DNA of 64,000 bases from Streptomyces sp. S465 (GTDB lineage Bacteria > Actinomycetota > Actinomycetes > Streptomycetales > Streptomycetaceae), in the NCBI RefSeq assembly GCF_026898115.1, contig NZ_CP114036.1, positions 1,860,001 to 1,924,000 on the forward strand, written 5' to 3'. Below, one piece after another: positions 35,753 to 43,501 of the stretch. Numbering within the stretch: position 1 is the stretch's first letter; each line of letters starts with the position of its first letter. Both the position numbers and the translations under genes were made by a program. The notes beneath the pieces are model-generated. The model worked only from the letters and a program-made list of their open reading frames with translations, ran no database searches and was not told the origin of the DNA.

Positions 35753-36586
35753 ATGACTGACCGACCCTTGACGCTCATGGCCGTGCACGCCCATCCCGAC
35801 GACGAGGCCACCGGAACCGGAGGGATCCTCGCGCGGTACGCGGCGGAGGGCATCCGGACGGTTCTCGTGACGTGTACCGACGGCGGCTGCGGTGACGGAC
35901 CGGGGGGTGTCAAGCCGGGCGATCCCGGGCACGATCCGGCCGCCGTCGCCTTGATGCGCCGTCGAGAACTCAAGGCGAGCTGTGACGTCCTGAAGGTCAG
36001 CGATCTGGAGATGCTGGACTATGCCGACTCCGGGATGGTGGGCTGGCCGAGCAACGACGCCCCCGGATCCTTCTGGCGCACCCCCGTGGCGGAAGGCGCC
36101 GCCCGGCTCGCCGAACTCATGCGGCACTACCGACCCGATGTGGTCGTCACCTACGACGAGAACGGCTTCTACGGCCACCCCGACCACATCCAGGCCCACC
36201 GCATCACGATGGCGGCGCTGGAGATGACCACGCTGACACCGAAGGTGTACTGGACCACGATGCCCCACTCCATGATGCAGCGGTTCGCGGAGGCCATGCG
36301 CGAGTTTCATGGGGACGTGCCGGAGCCGGATCCCGCCGAGGCCGCCGCGATGGCCGAGATCGGCCTCCCCGACGATGAGATCACCACGTGGGTGGACACC
36401 ACCGCGTTCAGCGGTCAGAAGTTCGATGCGCTGGCCGCGCACGCCAGTCAGGGCGAGAACATCTTCTTCCTCAAGATGGGCAAGGAGAGGTTCGGCGAGT
36501 TGATGGGCATGGAGACCTTCGTACGCGTCAAGGACACCACCGGCGCCGCCGTACCCGAGAACGATCTCTTCGCCGGACTGCGCTGA
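35753..36586 (+). CDS. PIG-L family deacetylase, mycothiol S-conjugate amidase (Mca)-like
   Basis: A 277-residue PIG-L/LmbE metal hydrolase. The zinc motif VHAHPDDEATGTGG (AHPDDE) lies near residue 12, and the second site GHPDHIQAHR about residue 140. These enzymes remove acyl groups from GlcNAc-type substrates; in actinomycetes the family includes MshB and Mca of mycothiol metabolism. ATG 35753 follows CAGGAGG. The protein has the length of Mca/MshB, but divergence from a PKS suggests a dedicated role, such as processing a mycothiol adduct or deacylating a pathway intermediate (inference). Housekeeping Mca paralogues probably exist elsewhere. Confidence 0.82.
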   Translation: MTDRPLTLMAVHAHPDDEATGTGGILARYAAEGIRTVLVTCTDGGCGDGPGGVKPGDPGHDPAAVALMRRRELKASCDVLKVSDLEMLDYADSGMVGWPSNDAPGSFWRTPVAEGAARLAELMRHYRPDVVVTYDENGFYGHPDHIQAHRITMAALEMTTLTPKVYWTTMPHSMMQRFAEAMREFHGDVPEPDPAEAAAMAEIGLPDDEITTWVDTTAFSGQKFDALAAHASQGENIFFLKMGKERFGELMGMETFVRVKDTTGAAVPENDLFAGLR

Positions 36587-36724
36587 TCCGCCCTGCCGAC
36601 CGGGGCCCGGGACAGCTCATCGGCGCACGGCGCGAGGTGTCGCCAGTGGCCTGCGTCAACGCAAGGTGTGCTCGGCAGGCCGGGCGAAAGGCCGGGACTC
36701 CGGCGGCAGGGGCGGTTGCCCCGG

Positions 36725-37984
36725 TCAGGTGGGGACGCTGCCGGTGTTCACCGGCAGCTTGTCCTGCTCGCGCTGGAGGGCCCGGAAGTCGTCGTACCAG
36801 CCGAGGCTCTGGGCGGGCGTCGACGACTTGGCCTCGGGGCGTGCGGTGCGGCTCGCGTACAGGCTGTTGAGCAGCCAGGGGTTCTTCTGCGGGCCGAAGT
36901 CCTTGGTCATGGCGGCTCCCTGCGCCACGCCGTAGGTGGCCACGGCGAGCTTGCCGGTGTCGCGGAACTGCTTGACCTGGTTCCTCAGCCAGTGCTTGTG
37001 GCTCGCGTACCAGGGGCTCATGGCGAGCAGGTCCTGCCACTGGCGCTGCGACCACGGGTGGTCGATCGCCTGCTTGATCGCCTGCCACACCTTGGTGTCG
37101 GGGCTCATCTTGTACCGCTCCGCGAACTGGCGCGGAATCGGGTCGCTCAGGTGCTGCCGCCACAGCAGCACCAGGGAGAACTCGGTGACCAGGAACTTCT
37201 GCCCGTGTCCCAGCCGCGGCACCACGAAGTCGAGGTACTTCTTGGCGTTCGCCATCGACGACACGTGGGGGTGGATGTCCACCCCCTCGATCCCGTCGGT
37301 CTTCCGCGCGAACTCCATCCACCGCTCCGCGCCCTCGCCGCGCCACTCGGGCTCGTCGAGGTGGTTGAGAGCGCCCATGTAGACGCGGGTACGGCTGCTC
37401 TTACCGCTGTGCTCGGCCCGGTAGGCGAGCACATGCTCGGCGACCTTCTCGTAGAAGTCGCCCAGCGGACCGTTCCAGTCCTCCTTGCGGCTCTCGATGA
37501 ACGGCTCGTTGCCGACGACGAGGATGTTCACCTTGTCCATGACGGTGTCCAGCACCTTGTCGACCTTGGCCAGCACGTCGGCCATCTCGGAGCTGTCCGG
37601 GGCCGGGAAAGGCTTGTCGTTGTGCGGGAGCTTGAGGCTGAGGATGGTGCCGTAACCGTGCTCGGAGGCGTTGAGCAGAGTGGAGACCGCCCGGTCCTGC
37701 AGGGCACCGGTCTCCTCCTTGGCACGAATGGCGACGAAGCCGCGCAGCCAACTGGCGTCCAGGCCCTCGAGCTCGGTGAATCCGCAGCCGGTGGGGTCCT
37801 CGTTGAAGTTGCCGCCGAGCGCCCCGTCCGGAGCCGACCCGTCGGACGGCCCGTCGGCCGACGGGTCGGCAGAGCCGCCGCTGTCCCCTCCGCCATCGTT
37901 CTTCGAGCATCCAGCGGCCAGGAGGGCCGCTCCCGAAGCCCCGACCAGCCACCGCCGCGACACTGCGAAATCGTTCTGCTTCAC
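36725..37984 (-). CDS. Tat-exported lipoprotein with glycoside-hydrolase (clan GH-A-like) barrel
   Basis: A 419-residue lipoprotein. Residues 8-26 hold a twin-arginine sequence (SRRWLV) and lipobox LAAGC (Cys26), then an acidic Ser/Gly/Asp linker. The body looks like a TIM-barrel glycosidase. ILVVGNEPFIES supplies the acid/base Glu (Glu160) after strand 4, and KFLVTEFSLVLLW the nucleophile Glu (Glu268) after strand 7. Both catalytic carboxylates appear present. GTG 37984 is preceded by AAGGGAAAG. It lies 55 bp downstream of a second Tat lipoprotein of related architecture, probably in one operon. The substrate polysaccharide is unknown. Confidence 0.7.
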   Translation of the reverse strand: MKQNDFAVSRRWLVGASGAALLAAGCSKNDGGGDSGGSADPSADGPSDGSAPDGALGGNFNEDPTGCGFTELEGLDASWLRGFVAIRAKEETGALQDRAVSTLLNASEHGYGTILSLKLPHNDKPFPAPDSSEMADVLAKVDKVLDTVMDKVNILVVGNEPFIESRKEDWNGPLGDFYEKVAEHVLAYRAEHSGKSSRTRVYMGALNHLDEPEWRGEGAERWMEFARKTDGIEGVDIHPHVSSMANAKKYLDFVVPRLGHGQKFLVTEFSLVLLWRQHLSDPIPRQFAERYKMSPDTKVWQAIKQAIDHPWSQRQWQDLLAMSPWYASHKHWLRNQVKQFRDTGKLAVATYGVAQGAAMTKDFGPQKNPWLLNSLYASRTARPEAKSSTPAQSLGWYDDFRALQREQDKLPVNTGSVPT

Positions 37985-38039
37985 GTGCTTTCCCTTTCCA
38001 CGGCCTACGCCGAAATCGATCTGTGGGCGAGAGCGGCAT

Positions 38040-40094
38040 CTAGCCGAGCAGGAACCTCGCCTGGGAGCCGGGACCGGTGGAGTCCATCCAGAACGAGATG
38101 ATCGCCCGAGCGCCGGAGCTCGCCCAGCCCGAGGGCGCGTGGGCGCCCAGGGCGAGGGCAAGCCTGGTGTGGCCCACCCTCGCGCGATCGAGCTCGGGGG
38201 CGTGGACCAGCTCGTCCGCGGTCGCGCCGCGCCGTCCCCACGGCAGGGGCTTGGTGCGGCGCTTGTCGAGGATGTCGCCGTGCCAGAGCACGCTCTTCGC
38301 GACGCCGTGGCCGAGCACATAGTCCACCCGGATGCCGAACAGCGCCTCCGACGAGGTCGGTTGGCGGTCCGGAAGCTCGGCGCGGACGTCCGTGTCCAGG
38401 GTCTGCGGCAGACCGCGGTACTCCGCTCCGCACAACCCGGTGCCCTCGTCCCCCTCGACGCCCACATAGGCGACGGCACGCACGGCGTCGTAGCAGCCAT
38501 AGGCGTTGCCGCGCACCGTGGTCGTACCCTTCGCCCCCGTGACGCGGTCGGCGTACGTGTGCTTGCGGACCAGGGTGGCGGACAGGCCGTCCCGGTCCAG
38601 GACGGGATGGTGCGATGCGGCGCCGACCTCCACGTACACCAGACCCGGGCCCGCCACCGTCACGGTCTTGGACACCTTACGGGAACGCCCATCGAGGTGA
38701 ACGGTCTCACTGGGGCCGAAGTCGCTTCCACTGTGCTCCAGCGGGCTGCCGTGCTTCTGATCGATCTGATACACCTTCAGCTCGGCCTCTCCCCCATCGG
38801 CCGGCGGAACGTCGGCCAGCTCGAGCTGGATGGTCCGCGACTCGCCGGACTCGTTCCACACCAGGACCGAACTGCGGTGCTCGTCACCGGAGGCCATGGC
38901 ACCGACGCCGTCGGGCAGCCCACCGCGCACCGGGGTGCGGCGGTCCGGCATGCGCGCGTAGAGCTTCAGCGCGTTGAACAACGGCGTGCGGAGCGCCTCA
39001 CCGCCCTTGAAGGCGATCATGTGCGGCACCCAGCCGCTGAAGGTGAACGTCTGCAGGTCGGGTATCCGCAGCGCCTTCTCCAACGCCGCCACCGAGCGGG
39101 CCGCCTCCAGCGCGGTTCCGCCCTTCTTCTCCCACTCACCCGGGCGGAACACCCCGAACTGCGCCTGAATGAGCGGAACGGTGTTGAAGTCGCCGCCCAG
39201 CGCGTTGCGTGCGCCGTCGACGAGGTCGGAGAGATCCTCGCCGTAGTTGTTCATGGTGAGGTAGTCGAACGGCAGGTCGGGCTCGGTCTTGCGGCGCTTC
39301 CGCAACTCGTCGACGGCCGTCTCCAGGTAGCTCCGGCCGCCCAACTGCCGGCGGGGATGCGCGTCGACCGGAACGAAGCTCGCCATACCGAACAGCCCCT
39401 TGGGCCCGATCGCGCCGGCGTAGGCGTCGTAGATGTCGACCATCTGCCGGATGGACGCGAGATCGGGAGACCCGGTGAGGTTGTGGCTCGGCTCGTTCCA
39501 CATGCACCAGCTGACCGGTTGATCGTTGTAGAGCTTCGCCCACTTGCCCACCGCGTCCGCAGCGGCCCGCAGGTCGGTCGGGGCCGGGAACTTCCGCGGC
39601 GCCTTGGCCTTCGCGGTGTCCTCCCACTGCTGGGGCGCGCCCTCCAGTTGATACATGACCTCGATGCGGCGCCGCCGCAGCTCGCTCTGCACCGTGTCGA
39701 GAAAGGAGTTGCGCCGCACCTGGACCTCGCCGTCCTCGACCTCGATGGGGTACGGCTTCATCGAGTCCGAGTCCGTGTCCGGAAAGCGGAGTTCTCCGTC
39801 GTAGAGCGCCGGACGGATCTCGTCCAGGTACCGCAGGCTGTCCAGGATCTTGTCGGAGTTGAGCGCACGACCCACGCCGATCTTCGACTTGACCAGGGGG
39901 AAGAACGCCGTCCTGCCGAAGTCGACCTGGAGGGCGTCCGACGAGGACGAGGACGCGGACGCGTCGCAACCACCGAGGGCAGCCGCGGCCCCGATCCCGA
40001 CCGCGGCAGTCAGGACGCGCCGTCGGGTATACGAGGCGAGGTCGTCCGGTTCAGGTGGTCGCTGCACTTCTCCTCCTGGGGCCGTGTTCTCCAT
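38040..40094 (-). CDS. Tat-exported lipoprotein, GH39-like barrel with atypical nucleophile position
   Basis: A 684-residue lipoprotein. A Tat motif (YTRRRVL, residues 22-28) leads to lipobox LGGC (Cys43) and a Ser-rich linker. The barrel contains WCMWNEPSHN, giving the acid/base Glu201 of clan GH-A/GH39. The strand-7 position that usually reads TEFG/TEWG reads IQAQFG, so the nucleophile appears to be Gln312. The C-terminal ~250 residues are beta-rich, with a carbohydrate-module-like end. With one catalytic Glu lost it may be a binding protein or use another residue. It is the first gene of a likely two-gene operon with the lipoprotein at 36725-37984. Confidence 0.7.
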   Translation of the reverse strand: MENTAPGGEVQRPPEPDDLASYTRRRVLTAAVGIGAAAALGGCDASASSSSSDALQVDFGRTAFFPLVKSKIGVGRALNSDKILDSLRYLDEIRPALYDGELRFPDTDSDSMKPYPIEVEDGEVQVRRNSFLDTVQSELRRRRIEVMYQLEGAPQQWEDTAKAKAPRKFPAPTDLRAAADAVGKWAKLYNDQPVSWCMWNEPSHNLTGSPDLASIRQMVDIYDAYAGAIGPKGLFGMASFVPVDAHPRRQLGGRSYLETAVDELRKRRKTEPDLPFDYLTMNNYGEDLSDLVDGARNALGGDFNTVPLIQAQFGVFRPGEWEKKGGTALEAARSVAALEKALRIPDLQTFTFSGWVPHMIAFKGGEALRTPLFNALKLYARMPDRRTPVRGGLPDGVGAMASGDEHRSSVLVWNESGESRTIQLELADVPPADGGEAELKVYQIDQKHGSPLEHSGSDFGPSETVHLDGRSRKVSKTVTVAGPGLVYVEVGAASHHPVLDRDGLSATLVRKHTYADRVTGAKGTTTVRGNAYGCYDAVRAVAYVGVEGDEGTGLCGAEYRGLPQTLDTDVRAELPDRQPTSSEALFGIRVDYVLGHGVAKSVLWHGDILDKRRTKPLPWGRRGATADELVHAPELDRARVGHTRLALALGAHAPSGWASSGARAIISFWMDSTGPGSQARFLLG

Positions 40095-40238
40095 GGTGGA
40101 TTGGTCGCTGGTGAGGGTGTGGGGAGTAGCCGGTGGGGGCGGGTCGTTCCGGACGGCTGCCTCGTCGCCCCCGGGGGTGGGCGCGTCGACAGTGACCGTC
40201 GGCTTGCCAGAGGCGTTCCGCGGTGAGACGCCTCGACG

Positions 40239-40529
40239 TCAAACTGGGGGCCGTCTTCTGCGTCGCCGACGCAGTGCACATCTGGTGGTGGCGGCCTTCC
40301 GGGACGAGCCGCTGCCCGGCACCGCGGGGAGCAGGCACGCCTGCTTCGCGTCCTTCTCGATGACCGCGCTGACCCAGGCTCCGACCGCGGAGGGCACGGA
40401 GAGCTGGCCGCCCGCCCGTGTGCAAGAGGAGTGCGAGCCGCCCGAACACGCAGCCATGAGCGGCGCCTTCGGCAACGTGGCCGGGGTGCCCCAGCCGGTG
40501 CTGCTCTCGGCGGACTCTGGTCGTGCCAT
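40239..40529 (-). CDS. hypothetical small protein, 96 residues
   Basis: The ATG at 40529 follows a good ribosome site (GAGGAG on the minus strand) and opens a 96-residue frame with a basic C-terminus (a run of Arg after CAL). It has Cys residues around positions 27, 34, 63 and 80 and Ser/Thr-rich stretches (MAACSGGSHSSC). I do not recognise a family. The Cys and Ser/Thr content could fit a small secreted or modified peptide, but no signal peptide or modifying enzyme is adjacent. It lies alone upstream of the lipoprotein operon on the same strand. Confidence 0.4.
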   Translation of the reverse strand: MARPESAESSTGWGTPATLPKAPLMAACSGGSHSSCTRAGGQLSVPSAVGAWVSAVIEKDAKQACLLPAVPGSGSSRKAATTRCALRRRRRRRPPV

Positions 40530-40710
40530 GACTTTCTGCTCCTCACACGTGCGGTGCCCCCGGCTTGTTGCCCGTGGGTCGCGACGACGGGCAACGAGAG
40601 CCGAACAGCCGCACGAAACGCTACAACGCCGGCTACGTCGGAGGCACACGCGGGGCGTTCCTCGGCCCCCCCCGGGCTGTGCCTGGCTGCCGGACCGGAG
40701 ACGCCGCCAC

Positions 40711-40893
40711 ATGGAACGCGCCGAGCCACTCACCGGCCCGGTCACCCTGGCCGCGCCCACCGACGGCGAGCGGGCCGCCGCCGAGCACCTGCTGGGCCGG
40801 GCCCCCAGCGGCGGGCGCTCACTGAGCATCCGGCTCGACGCCGTCGACACCGTCCTGCGCCGCTCCGGCGTCAACGGCCTGATCGACCAGGAA
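40711..40893 (+). pseudogene. N-terminal fragment of a TIGR02679-like protein
   Basis: From ATG 40711 the frame reads EPLTGPVTLAAPTDGERAAA, then LLGRAP...SLSIRLDAVDTVLRRSGVNGLIDQ, resembling from memory the N-terminus of TIGR02679 proteins. That family travels with TIGR02677/02678/02680, an SMC-like (Wadjet-related) defence set. Similarity ends at about 40893, where the SDR gene begins on the other strand, so only the first ~60 residues remain. Confidence 0.4.
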
Positions 40894-40910
40894 CGCACCC
40901 CAGAGTCAGA

Positions 40911-41648
40911 TCACCAGGGGACGACCCCGTTGTCGTCGAAAAGCCGGCCGGTCGGGCCGTCGTCCGGCAGGGTCGCCAGCCGGATGGCGATCGCCGCGCC
41001 CTGCTCGGGAGTCTGGGTCCCGCTGAATCCGTTGAGGTCGGTGGCCACGTAACCAGGGCAGGCGTTGTTGATCAGGATGCCGGTGCCGCTCAGCTCCTTG
41101 GCGTACTGGATGGTGACGGCATTGAGGAAGGTCTTCGTCGGCGCGTAGCCCCCGCTGATCCCCCCGAGGTCGACACCGGGCGTGGTCTGCAAGGTCAGGG
41201 AGCCGACATGGCTCGACTGGTTGACGATCCGCGGGTGCGCCGAACGGCGCAGCAACGGCAGCATCGCGTTGGTGACCCTGATGACGCCGATGACGTTGGT
41301 CTCCACCAGCCGCCGCACGGTGTCGAGGTCGATGGCCGTGGGGTCCTCCGGCCAGCCGCCGGCCACGCCGGCGTTGTTGACCAGTACGTCCAGCCGCCCC
41401 GCACGCTCCTCGATCAGTCCGACCGCGGCGATCACGCTCTCGTCATCGGTCACGTCCAGGGGCACGCCGAAGGCGTCGGCACCAGCCGCGCGCAACTTCG
41501 CCACGGCGTCCTCCCGGCGCAGCTCGTCCCGGGCGCCGACGCCGACACTCCAGCCCCGCGCACCGAACCCGGCCGCGATCTCGTACCCGATTCCCTTGTT
41601 CGCGCCAGTGACCAGCGCGATCGTCTTCTCGTTCACGACAGCGAGCAT
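40911..41648 (-). CDS. short-chain dehydrogenase/reductase
   Basis: A 245-residue classical SDR. The cofactor loop VTGANKGIGYE is near residue 14, NNAG follows strand 4, and the catalytic Ser (NQSSHVG) and YAPTK (Tyr-x-x-x-Lys) are all present. Absence of an acidic residue after strand 2 (GARDELR) suggests NADPH. Start ATG 41648 is annotated; GTG 41636 is possible. It diverges from a LysR regulator 93 bp away, a common regulator/target pair, so it is probably induced by the compound it reduces. Confidence 0.88.
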   Translation of the reverse strand: MLAVVNEKTIALVTGANKGIGYEIAAGFGARGWSVGVGARDELRREDAVAKLRAAGADAFGVPLDVTDDESVIAAVGLIEERAGRLDVLVNNAGVAGGWPEDPTAIDLDTVRRLVETNVIGVIRVTNAMLPLLRRSAHPRIVNQSSHVGSLTLQTTPGVDLGGISGGYAPTKTFLNAVTIQYAKELSGTGILINNACPGYVATDLNGFSGTQTPEQGAAIAIRLATLPDDGPTGRLFDDNGVVPW

Positions 41649-41693
41649 GCCCGCACCGCGGCCGGACACCAACACCCGCTCGGTAGTGCAGAA

Positions 41694-41708
41694 ATACCCG
41701 AACGATAT
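41694..41708. promoter_or_regulatory. candidate LysR box
   Basis: ATACCCGAACGATAT (41694-41708) is an interrupted palindrome ATA-N9-TAT and satisfies the T-N11-A rule of LysR sites. It lies between the divergent SDR and LysR genes. Confidence 0.5.
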
Positions 41709-41741
41709 CGATCCGCCGTGAGCCGTCATTAGCCTGGGCGC

Positions 41742-42683
41742 ATGGAAATACGCGAGCTGCGGTACTTCGTCGCCGTCGCCGAGGAGCTGCACTTCGGCAA
41801 GGCCGCCCAGCGCCTTGGGATAGCCCAGCCGCCCCTGTCCCGCACGATCACCCAGCTCGAACGCCGGCTCGGCATCACACTGCTGGAACGCACCAGCCGC
41901 AAGGTCACCCTCACCGCCGCCGGAGCCGTGCTGCTGGCCGAAGCACACGCGATCCTCAGCGCAGTGACCGCAGCTGAGCGGCACACTCAACAGGCCGCGA
42001 CAGCACACCCCAGCCTCGTCCTCGCCGTCAAAACCGGCACCGCCGGCGAGCTGCTGACGAAACTGCTCGACGCCTACGCCGCGGAACCCGGCGCAGCCAC
42101 CGTCGATCTGCTGCTCTGCGAGGCACACCAGCACCAGCAGCTGCTGCGGGACGGGCACGCCGACGTGGCCCTGCTGCACCTGCCCTTCGACTCAGCAGCC
42201 GGACTCGACACCGAAACCCTGTACACAGAGGGACAGGTCGCGATCCTGCCGGCCTCACACCCGCTCGCCGACCGCTCCCAGCTCCGGATGGCCGACATCA
42301 CCACCCTCCCAACGCTCCCGATGGCCCGCTGGCCCGGTCCCGGCGGCAGCTACCCACAAGGACCGGGCGCAGAGGTACGGAACCTGGCGCAGCTCTTCCA
42401 GCTGATCGCGCTTGGCCGTACCACCGTAATCATCCCCGAGTCCGCCGCCGCCGACCTGTGCCGGGACCTCGCCGCCGTGCCGGTCCCGGACGCCCCGCCC
42501 GTGACAACGGTGATCGCCTGGCCACCGCACAGCCACCTCCGTACCGTTGCCGACCTGATCCGCGTGGCAACACGCCTTTGCCACCACGATCGCCCGCCGC
42601 GGCCGCTCGGCCTGCCGACGAAGCACAGCGACCTCATGACGAAGCACCCGCGCCCGGCGACGGCGTGTTCGCGTAGCGGCTGA
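41742..42683 (+). CDS. LysR-family transcriptional regulator
   Basis: A 313-residue LTTR. The N-terminus MEIRELRYFVAVAEELHFGKAAQRLGIAQPPLSRTI is the canonical winged HTH, and the rest is a periplasmic-binding-fold effector domain. It controls itself and probably the divergent SDR. The last ~50 bases overlap the 3' end of the convergent alpha/beta hydrolase gene. The C-terminal extension (after about residue 290) is Arg/Pro-rich and unusual, and probably reflects a late, recently acquired stop codon. Confidence 0.9.
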   Translation: MEIRELRYFVAVAEELHFGKAAQRLGIAQPPLSRTITQLERRLGITLLERTSRKVTLTAAGAVLLAEAHAILSAVTAAERHTQQAATAHPSLVLAVKTGTAGELLTKLLDAYAAEPGAATVDLLLCEAHQHQQLLRDGHADVALLHLPFDSAAGLDTETLYTEGQVAILPASHPLADRSQLRMADITTLPTLPMARWPGPGGSYPQGPGAEVRNLAQLFQLIALGRTTVIIPESAAADLCRDLAAVPVPDAPPVTTVIAWPPHSHLRTVADLIRVATRLCHHDRPPRPLGLPTKHSDLMTKHPRPATACSRSG

Positions 42684-43434
42684 CGAACTCGCGGATCTCC
42701 CGGGCGACGAGCTCGGGAGACTCGTAGGGGGCGAGATGTCCCGCGTCCGACAGGAAGACCAGCCGGCCTCCGGGCATCGCACGGACGTCGGCGATCAGCT
42801 TGTCCTGCGGGGCGATGGTGTCCTGGCCGCCGATGACGTAGCACGCCGGCACAGCGAGCCCGGACAGCTCCTCGGACATGCTCGTGTAAGCACCGCCACC
42901 GGTTCCGAGCCAGCTGTGCCAGAACTGCTCGGTGACAGCAGTCGTCATCGTGCGCACGACATCGGTCGTCTTGCTCGGCTCCAGCGAGATGGCCCCAATG
43001 GCCTGCGTGATGGCTTCGACGTCACGGAAGGACGTGTGGAACCCTTCGATGACTGGATCGCCCGCCTCGGTACCGCCCGCGTTCCACGGCATGAGCGCCA
43101 TGACCGCGAACACCTGGCCGGGCCGGTCCAGAGCGATCCGCACACTGAGCGCGCCACCGAAGGAGAGACCGACGAGGGCGAAGCGTTCGAGGCCGAGCTG
43201 ATCACAAGCATCGATCACCGTTTCGGCGATCCGGGCGAGGCTCGATCCGTCGGCAGGCGCATGGATGGAGCCCGCGTGGCCCGGCAGGTCCATGAGCACG
43301 AGGCGATAGCCGTCGAGGAGGGGTGCCACCTCGGACCAGCACGTGAGTGAGCACCCGAGTCCGGGCAGCAGAACGATAGTGTCCGGCCCGTTTCCCCGCT
43401 CCTCGTAGTACATACCGTTGTTCGTCTTCGGCAT
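42634..43434 (-). CDS. alpha/beta hydrolase
   Basis: A 266-residue hydrolase, last gene of the 48733-42634 operon. LLPGLGCSLTCW gives the oxyanion region, LVGLSFGGALS the nucleophile Ser, and FLSDAGHLAPYESPE the catalytic His. The acidic member probably lies in GGQDTIAPQ. ATG 43434 has CGGAGGAA directly upstream. Its small cap domain fits esterases, 3-oxoadipate enol-lactonases and meta-cleavage product hydrolases. In this operon it may hydrolyse a late ring-fission intermediate or an ester of the starting compound. Confidence 0.85.
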   Translation of the reverse strand: MPKTNNGMYYEERGNGPDTIVLLPGLGCSLTCWSEVAPLLDGYRLVLMDLPGHAGSIHAPADGSSLARIAETVIDACDQLGLERFALVGLSFGGALSVRIALDRPGQVFAVMALMPWNAGGTEAGDPVIEGFHTSFRDVEAITQAIGAISLEPSKTTDVVRTMTTAVTEQFWHSWLGTGGGAYTSMSEELSGLAVPACYVIGGQDTIAPQDKLIADVRAMPGGRLVFLSDAGHLAPYESPELVAREIREFVSRYANTPSPGAGASS

Positions 43435-43501
43435 GAGATTCCTCCGTGTGTCATGTGATCCGGGGCAGTCGTCGGTCGCCGCGCGAGCGGGTGTCACGCC
43501 G

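Noticed and set aside
35753..36586. PIG-L gene as the housekeeping mycothiol enzyme
   Set aside because: Neither confirmed nor excluded by motifs. Its position divergent from a PKS and lack of mycothiol-gene neighbours made a dedicated role more likely, so no gene symbol was given.
36668..38101. A 477-codon plus-strand frame opposite the lipoprotein gene
   Set aside because: Antisense shadow. The minus strand carries a Tat signal, lipobox and catalytic motifs.
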